Below are positions 58,495 through 64,000 of a DNA stretch of 64,000 nt, in pieces. The first letter of the stretch is position 1; each line of letters starts with the position of its first letter. The translations under genes and the position numbers were made by a program. Location: contig NZ_CP162005.1 in NCBI RefSeq assembly GCF_040822065.1, positions 3,038,001 to 3,102,000 on the forward strand. The letters are read 5' to 3'. Origin of the DNA: Pedobacter sp. WC2423. Lineage in GTDB: Bacteria; Bacteroidota; Bacteroidia; Sphingobacteriales; Sphingobacteriaceae. Below the pieces are notes generated by a model. The model had not been told where the DNA came from and ran no database searches. It saw only the letters and a list, made by a program, of their open reading frames with translations.

Positions 58495-58666
58495 CTCGTA
58501 ATGCTACAATCGAACCCCTTATACCGGTATTAAATTTTCATGACAGTCTGAATTCCCTATAAATACGGGTTACAATTTCTTAAAGGATATTTTTGTAACT
58601 ATATGTATCTGACAGTAAACTGTGAGTTTGACAGGTTACATGAAATCATACTTTTCTGTTTACTCA

Positions 58667-60115
58667 TTAGTAAGCAGTACTTTTCATTTTAAGCGTATTT
58701 TCACCAATATTAAATGCGTACAAAGAAGAGGGAACAAAAGTGAAATGTAAATCACCTATATCTTTAACACCTTGCTTATCAATAGAGGTTACTAATGCAC
58801 TTTTGAAGTCATTTGCCTGACAGAATTGAATTAGACTATTCAATTCCTGAGGCTTTTCAAAATAACGGTTACTCCATTTGATCTCCATACCCCAAAGTGG
58901 TTTGAATTTCTTATCGTCCAAAAGAACAAGATCAACTTCTCCTTCTTTTTTATCTTTCCATCTTGCATACTTCAAATCCATATTGTCCCTATGCATCCAT
59001 TGAGACAATATGGCCGTTTCTACCATATTTTCCATTTCGGCATCCGTTTCAGTTATAGGAGAAAATAGAGCTGTTCTTAACGATGGATTAGTCAGATATA
59101 CTTTAAAACTTGTTACTCTTTTTAGACGCTTTGCAGTGATATCTACTTTATTTAAAACTTTAATTAAAAAAGCAGACTCCAGATATTCCAGGTATTTTTT
59201 CAACGTATCTTTAGGTATTCCACTTTCTCTGGACATAGTTTCATAAGAAAATTCGTTACCAGTATTATAGGCTATATATGTAAAAAAACGATTGAGTTCC
59301 TGTACATCTTTAATACCATAAAGACTTGGTAAGTCTCTTAAAAGTACTTTATCTACGATGTCATTTTTAATATATCGTCCCATATCACCTTGAATCTTTT
59401 CTGATAAAACCACTTCAGGATAACCTCCAAAATTCAAATAATTAATAAACTCATGATTTAAAGCTTTGATATCGTGTGTCAAGGTGTATGGAACCTTGCG
59501 TCTTCCATATTCAATTTCTCCTTCAGATACCAGGTGATCCATATTTTTCAGGTAGATGTATTCCTGAAATGTTAAAGGGGGCAGCATAAAATCAGTAAAT
59601 CTCCCGGCACCACTTTCTGTACTATGCCACCTTAATGCTGCTGCTGCTGAACCCGAAACTATAAATTTAGTATTGGGATAAGAATCTACCAATACCTTCA
59701 AATGACGTTCCCAATCTTTTAAGTATTGTACTTCATCAAAAAACACATAACATCCATCCAAATTTTGAAGTTTAACAGCATCTCTCCCTAAGAAAAGTAA
59801 ATCTTCCAAACTCAAACTCAAATAAATTGGGTTATCGATACCAACAAAAAATATTTTTTGAGGATTTACTCCTTCTTTTATCAGCTCATCAATAGCATGA
59901 AACATCAATACAGTTTTCCCTACACGCCTTGGTCCCATTAGAACAACTGCTCTACGAATATCTTTTTCTTTTACAAAAGGATAAAACAAATCAAAATAAA
60001 GCCGTTTTTGCATCGATTTATAGACAGAATGCACTTGTTTAGAAACCCACCAGGGATTTTCATAATGTAACCGTTCTATAATTTTCTCCGAAGGAATAAA
60101 GCTAGAAACTTTCAT
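58667..60115 (-). CDS. AAA ATPase with C-terminal DUF4143 domain
   Basis: 482 residues. N-terminal AAA_14-type ATPase: Walker A VLMGPRRVGKTVLMF (about 77-91), Walker B CYVFFDEVQYLKDWE and sensor FIVSGSAAAALR. The C-terminal DUF4143 domain (about 345-455) contains a PD-(D/E)xK-like pattern (KEGEVDLVLLDDKKFKPLWGMEIKWS). Such proteins are common in Bacteroidota and archaea, often in variable regions, with unknown function. The gene stands alone between the decayed terminator copy and a zone of short repeats. Confidence 0.88.
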   Translation of the reverse strand: MKVSSFIPSEKIIERLHYENPWWVSKQVHSVYKSMQKRLYFDLFYPFVKEKDIRRAVVLMGPRRVGKTVLMFHAIDELIKEGVNPQKIFFVGIDNPIYLSLSLEDLLFLGRDAVKLQNLDGCYVFFDEVQYLKDWERHLKVLVDSYPNTKFIVSGSAAAALRWHSTESGAGRFTDFMLPPLTFQEYIYLKNMDHLVSEGEIEYGRRKVPYTLTHDIKALNHEFINYLNFGGYPEVVLSEKIQGDMGRYIKNDIVDKVLLRDLPSLYGIKDVQELNRFFTYIAYNTGNEFSYETMSRESGIPKDTLKKYLEYLESAFLIKVLNKVDITAKRLKRVTSFKVYLTNPSLRTALFSPITETDAEMENMVETAILSQWMHRDNMDLKYARWKDKKEGEVDLVLLDDKKFKPLWGMEIKWSNRYFEKPQELNSLIQFCQANDFKSALVTSIDKQGVKDIGDLHFTFVPSSLYAFNIGENTLKMKSTAY

Positions 60116-60494
60116 AAAAACATTTATTTAACCAAAAAAAAACAAAAATAAGCAGATTCGAAACTATCTATTTTTAGTATTAATGAGCAAATAAGAAAAT
60201 ATAACTACTTAAATTTTCTTATTTAATTGAAATTGATAAAAAATCGCTGAAATTGAATACGAAGTATATTCCATACACCTTTTAAATGGATCAAGTCATA
60301 AACTCGGAGAGCAGGCTCTTTTTTAAGCATAAATTTTGACACGCTAAACAGAAAGTCTTTGCTGTCACGGATGCTCTTATGCCTCTGGAAGTTGCGCTGA
60401 AAGCTTTCAATTTGCATGGGAATGGTTCAGGGAAAATAAGGCCGGGCTGTTCGTAAATAAATTCAAAATAGCTAAATCATAAAGCTATATCGGC
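60116..60494. other. Upstream region of the ATPase gene, no gene called
   Basis: AT-rich. A 64-residue frame on the minus strand (60223-60417, starts MQIESFQRNFQRHKSIRDSK) exists, but has no recognisable family or promoter, so I leave it uncalled. Confidence 0.4.
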
Positions 60495-60538
60495 CGGGTA
60501 CTGTCCGGGTACTGGTCGGGTACTCGTTAGGGTAAGAG
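60495..60538. repeat. 11-bp tandem array
   Basis: CGGGTACTGTC, CGGGTACTGGT, CGGGTACTCGT and the diverged TAGGGTAAGAG follow each other directly. Unit length is the same as in the array at 11311-11365, although the sequence differs. Confidence 0.75.
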
Positions 60539-60558
60539 CAGTGCTAAAGTAACGCGAG

Positions 60559-60614
60559 AGCATGGCAACTCTAAGTCAAAACAACTAGTTGAAATGACTT
60601 AGACCTGCCATGCT
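60559..60614. repeat. Interrupted 56-bp palindrome
   Basis: AGCATGGCA (60559) pairs with TGCCATGCT (60606-60614), CTAAGTCA (60571) pairs with TGACTTAG (60595-60602), and the centre is CAACTAGTTG (60582-60591). The result is a long imperfect stem just after the 11-bp array, the same combination as at 11.3 kb. Confidence 0.7.
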
Positions 60615-60720
60615 TACAGCCCGTTTACAACCTGGTGTCACCCCGACCACCACTCAGGCACAACCAAACCATAACTAGTTGAAGATTAATGAAATTATAA
60701 TTTTCCCTTTGACTAACTCA

Positions 60721-60786
60721 CGGACAACTGCGGACAATTGCAGACAGCTGCGGACAATTGCAGACAGCTGCGGACAATTACGGACA
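60721..60786. repeat. 10-bp tandem array, about 7 units
   Basis: CGGACAACTG, CGGACAATTG, CAGACAGCTG, CGGACAATTG, CAGACAGCTG, CGGACAATTA, CGGACA. Two unit types alternate. The period is exactly 10 bases. It lies 67 bp before the start of the broken small ORF. Confidence 0.9.
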
Positions 60787-60852
60787 TTTTTTACGCATCA
60801 GGATAATCTTTAACGCTAATAGCTTACATTGGTGGAAAGGCATTTATTTATT

Positions 60853-61136
60853 ATGGGAAGTTTAACGGGTAAATTTTCAAAGGGAATCCTGGGCGATTTC
60901 ATTTTTAAAGCAGCAGTTTGGAGTACAGGTTATTTCAAAAGTTCTGTACCGGGCAAAAGGAAACAAACAATGGAAGCCCAAAGGCATCAGAGCACTTTCG
61001 TCAAAGTAGCCAGCCTGGAAAAATCAGGATCTTTCCTCCCCTTGAGAATTCCGCTGAAGCGTTGACCGATCTCTTATCAAAGTATTCAGGAGCGTTTAAT
61101 AAGGATAAATTGAACTATAAATCAGGAAGTAATTAG
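60853..61136 (+). pseudogene. Probable broken small ORF, possibly a DUF6266 relative
   Basis: The frame from 60853 reads MGSLTGKFSKGILGDFIFKA and ends at 61065. The pattern of short Gly-rich start, a KGILG motif and a later QRHQSTFVKVASL segment loosely resembles DUF6266 proteins, which are frequent in Sphingobacteriaceae. A second frame (to 61136) takes over with AEALTDLLSKYSGAFNKDKL, so a frameshift near 61035 is likely. I am not certain of the family. Confidence 0.4.
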
Positions 61137-61198
61137 TTGATTAAAGAATCGTAACCATCTGCTTTGAACTCAAAAAATATCAAATACCATAAATAAGA

Positions 61199-61224
61199 AA
61201 AGCCTTAGATTTCTCTAAGGCTTT
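61199..61224 (-). terminator. Terminator of tRNA-Arg
   Basis: AAAGCCTTAGA (61199-61209) pairs with TCTAAGGCTTT (61214-61224) around a GAAA loop on the minus strand, as in the two 5S terminators. It is 3 bp past the tRNA 3' end. Confidence 0.88.
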
Positions 61225-61228
61225 CAGT
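61203..61228. repeat. 26-bp direct repeat, copy at tRNA-Arg
   Basis: Second member of the repeat at 58469-58494, same orientation, 2734 bp apart. It covers the terminator hairpin and the last tRNA base. Confidence 0.7.
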
Positions 61229-61301
61229 GCACTTGTAGGGATTCGAACCCCAAACCTTCTCATCCGTAGTGAGATGCTCTATCCAATTGAGCTACAAATG
61301 C
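61228..61301 (-). tRNA. tRNA-Arg (anticodon ACG)
   Basis: The minus strand starts GCATTTGTAGCTCAATTGG and folds well: acceptor GCATTTG with CAAGTGC, anticodon arm TCTCA-CTACGGA-TGAGA giving ACG, T loop GGTTCGAATCC. No CCA is encoded. In bacteria the first base is normally edited to inosine, which would read CGU, CGC and CGA. A full promoter lies upstream (61332-61361). Confidence 0.96.
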
Positions 61302-61331
61302 ATTTCCCAATTCTGTATCGCTTTGGGATTG

Positions 61332-61361
61332 CAAAAGTAGTATTTCTATTTGAAATTCAAA
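61332..61361 (-). promoter_or_regulatory. Promoter of tRNA-Arg
   Basis: On the minus strand TTTG (61361-61358), 18 bases, then TACTTTTG (61339-61332) and CAATC. This is a full match to the phylum consensus, 31 bp upstream of the tRNA. Confidence 0.75.
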
Positions 61362-61406
61362 ACTTTTTTCAAATAAATATTCAAATAAATAAAGCGTCTT
61401 CCCCTA

Positions 61407-61871
61407 CTATCCCTCTACAACTTTCTTAATTGCATCGAAATCAGGAAGATCACCAGCCGATTCTAAAACTTCAGCATAAATAATTTTTCCTTCTTCATCG
61501 ATCACAAAAGCAGCTCTTTTGGATACACCTTTCAAATTATAGACAAATTCTTCATAAATTGACTGGTAAGCCGTCGATGTTTCTTTGTTAAAATCCGATA
61601 ATAAAGGGAACTGATAGAACTGTTCTTCTTTAAATTTAGCCAGGGTAAAAGGTGAATCCACAGAAATACCTAATACTTCAGCATTCATTCCCTGGTAAAA
61701 ACCAAAACTATCTCTCATTGTACAAAGCTGAGTAGTGCACGTACCAGTAAAAGCCATTGGGAAAAACTGTAACACTAATTTCTTTCCTTTGAAATCAGCT
61801 AATGATGTCTCTTTTAAATCTGAGCTGAATAATTTAAAATCCGGAGCCTGATCGCCTATTTGTAATCCCAT
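61407..61871 (-). CDS. Peroxiredoxin (AhpC/TSA family)
   Basis: 154 residues. Reduces peroxides with the peroxidatic Cys in PMAFTGTCTTQLC (about 46). A second Cys (the C of TQLC) five residues later fits an atypical 2-Cys or AhpE/BCP-like arrangement. The thioredoxin-fold core (FKGKKLVLQFFP), the GISVDSPFTLAKFKEE motif and the RAAFVIDEEGKIIYAE end are typical. It lies in the same direction as the RmlD-like gene, 33 bp from its end. Confidence 0.92.
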   Translation of the reverse strand: MGLQIGDQAPDFKLFSSDLKETSLADFKGKKLVLQFFPMAFTGTCTTQLCTMRDSFGFYQGMNAEVLGISVDSPFTLAKFKEEQFYQFPLLSDFNKETSTAYQSIYEEFVYNLKGVSKRAAFVIDEEGKIIYAEVLESAGDLPDFDAIKKVVEG

Positions 61872-61903
61872 TTTGAATATATGTTAGTTGTTTATATAAT
61901 TAT

Positions 61904-62836
61904 CTATTTCGCTTCCTGTTCAGTCAGCCTTTCTCTTTCTTTCAATTGTTCATCCAGCAAAGCCAGTCCCTGCTCAAAACTACGTGGCGCATAACCAAGT
62001 TCATGAATCGCCTTATCTAATATAAAACCAGTCTTCACCGGTCTGGCCGCCGGCTGATTAAGAGAAGCCGCACTAATCTCTGTAATGAGTTCTTTATTTA
62101 AGTTCCAAAAATCAGCAACCTTAAATACCAATTCTGAAATACTCATCATATCTCTTCCTGAAATATTAAATACACCATGCGCATCCTTCTCTACAACTAA
62201 AAAACAGGCATCTGCCAGATCCTCTGCCAGAGTCGGCATCCGCCACTGATCATTGACTACACGAATAGGAGTTCCTTTCTCCAACACGCCCTTAGCCCAC
62301 AATACAATGTTACTTCTGCTTTCATCACTGATAATTCCATATACAATAATAGTACGCAGAATAGCCCACTTACCAGTAGCACTCTTTATCAATTCTTCCG
62401 CTTCTAATTTTGTCTTTCCATAATAGCTTAAAGGATTCGGAACATCCGATTCAAGATATGGGCCGTTCAAACCGTCAAAAATAAAATCCGTAGACAAATG
62501 AACCAATTGTATATCGTATTCTTCGCAGATCGTGATCAATGTTTTTACTGCTTCCACATTCAGTGCATAAGCCAGTTCTTTTTCCATCTCACATTTATCA
62601 ACATTTGTTAGTGCAGCCGTATGGATGATCGCATCGGGCCTGTAACGCTCCAGAACTTCTCTCACATTCGCAGGATCAAGAATATCCATTTCCGCATACG
62701 CATAGCCTTGCTTGATTTTAAAACGGTTTTCTCCTTTCGAGGTAGCGACCAGATTAAATTGCTTCCCCGACAATATTGCTGCGGTAATTTTCTGTCCGAG
62801 AAGCCCGTTACTGCCCGTAACTAATACTGTTTTCAT
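61904..62836 (-). CDS. RmlD-like NAD(P)-dependent sugar reductase
   Basis: 310 residues from the ATG at 62836. The longer frame to 62890 would add a stretch with no family match, so MKTVLVTGSNGLLGQKI is the better start. It is an SDR enzyme of the dTDP-4-dehydrorhamnose reductase type: TGSNGLLGQ (6-14), IIHTAALTNVDKCE, LVHLSTDFIFDG, PLSYYGKTKLEAE with the active-site YxxxK. The sugar substrate is not certain and it is not adjacent to other rhamnose genes. Confidence 0.85.
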   Translation of the reverse strand: MKTVLVTGSNGLLGQKITAAILSGKQFNLVATSKGENRFKIKQGYAYAEMDILDPANVREVLERYRPDAIIHTAALTNVDKCEMEKELAYALNVEAVKTLITICEEYDIQLVHLSTDFIFDGLNGPYLESDVPNPLSYYGKTKLEAEELIKSATGKWAILRTIIVYGIISDESRSNIVLWAKGVLEKGTPIRVVNDQWRMPTLAEDLADACFLVVEKDAHGVFNISGRDMMSISELVFKVADFWNLNKELITEISAASLNQPAARPVKTGFILDKAIHELGYAPRSFEQGLALLDEQLKERERLTEQEAK

Positions 62837-62909
62837 GCCTGCTAAATTATTGATAAAAAAACTGTGGAAAAACTTTTTATTTATATACAAAAATTATATC
62901 GAAAATCCT

Positions 62910-62917
62910 TAGCTTTG
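62910..62917 (+). promoter_or_regulatory. atpD: Candidate -7 box for atpD
   Basis: TAGCTTTG followed by CAAACC is a TAnnTTTG match, 69 bp before the ATG. The -33 region is weak. Confidence 0.5.
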
Positions 62918-62968
62918 CAAACCGAATTGAAGCCTTTAAAACGGCCTTTAACAATTTGATATTTATAA

Positions 62969-64000
<1,032 letters not shown>

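Noticed and set aside
60223..60417. 64-residue frame on the minus strand
   Set aside because: No family, no consensus promoter and unusual composition. Not supported enough to call.

Overview
The window is a chromosomal segment of a Bacteroidota, most likely a Sphingobacteriaceae member close to Pedobacter. The reasons are the promoter style (TTTG, about 19 bases, TAnnTTTG, seen upstream of rRNA, tRNA and protein genes), few Shine-Dalgarno sequences, Bacteroidota-type proteins (hybrid two-component propeller remnant, head-GIN protein, a B12-domain-less methylmalonyl-CoA mutase chain), and low GC. Genus is an inference. Most of the window is housekeeping sequence; accessory features cluster at about 25.5-27.5 kb and 55.4-61.2 kb.

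Layout. 1-0.5 kb: edge of an IS1182-type transposase. 0.7-3.2 kb: glycolysis (gap, pgk). 3.4-11.0 kb: a complete rRNA operon on the minus strand (16S, tRNA-Ile, tRNA-Ala, 23S, 5S) with two tandem promoters. A second, nearly identical 5S plus terminator (158 bp, one mismatch) lies beyond a plus-strand PDZ/aspartyl-protease gene. 11.3 kb: an 11-bp tandem array that folds into a 21-bp hairpin. 11.7-19.8 kb: a sensor-like protein without an ATPase domain, an ABC exporter, a CoA-binding protein, a FAD dehydrogenase, a LemA-TPM-TPM cluster and a Nudix hydrolase. 19.9-25.5 kb: dnaA with a perfect DnaA box upstream, a methylmalonyl-CoA mutase chain, an A-type Fe-S protein and a MacB/FtsX permease.

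25.5-27.5 kb holds the most striking architecture in the window. A lone DUF1963 gene lies between two unrelated tandem arrays (about 21 x 14 bp and about 6 x 65 bp), and the whole is bracketed by two perfect 28-29 bp inverted repeats with branched loops.

27.5-33.9 kb: nucleotide-sugar genes for envelope polysaccharide (ugd, UDP-xylose synthase, galE, an unknown, rfbB) and divergent Kdo transferase. 33.9-43.9 kb: ferrochelatase, IspH, a glycosyltransferase-like protein that has lost its DxD motif, a PyrR-like phosphoribosyltransferase, RlmD, TetR, a Rieske-like lipoprotein without cluster ligands, PheS and Kbl. 44-52 kb: a cI/LexA-like regulator, Map, small hypotheticals, a bestrophin and SulP anion-transport pair, ObgE and Adk.

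52.4-55.4 kb: two TetR circuits with readable operators. One controls an MFS exporter through GGAAT-N4-ATTCC palindromes, one of them a perfect 40-bp palindrome. The other controls a DUF1348 gene through a pair of TAGACCGATCTGTCTG sites that flank the promoter. 55.7-61.2 kb: accessory region with a secreted probable carbohydrate-active protein, a broken hybrid two-component gene, an AAA/DUF4143 ATPase, several short-period repeats, a broken small ORF and tRNA-Arg. 61.4-64 kb: a peroxiredoxin, an RmlD-like reductase and the start of atpD.

I did not find a CRISPR array, a prophage or a recognisable defence operon. Functions of the repeat modules are unknown and the links between them are inferences from reading alone.
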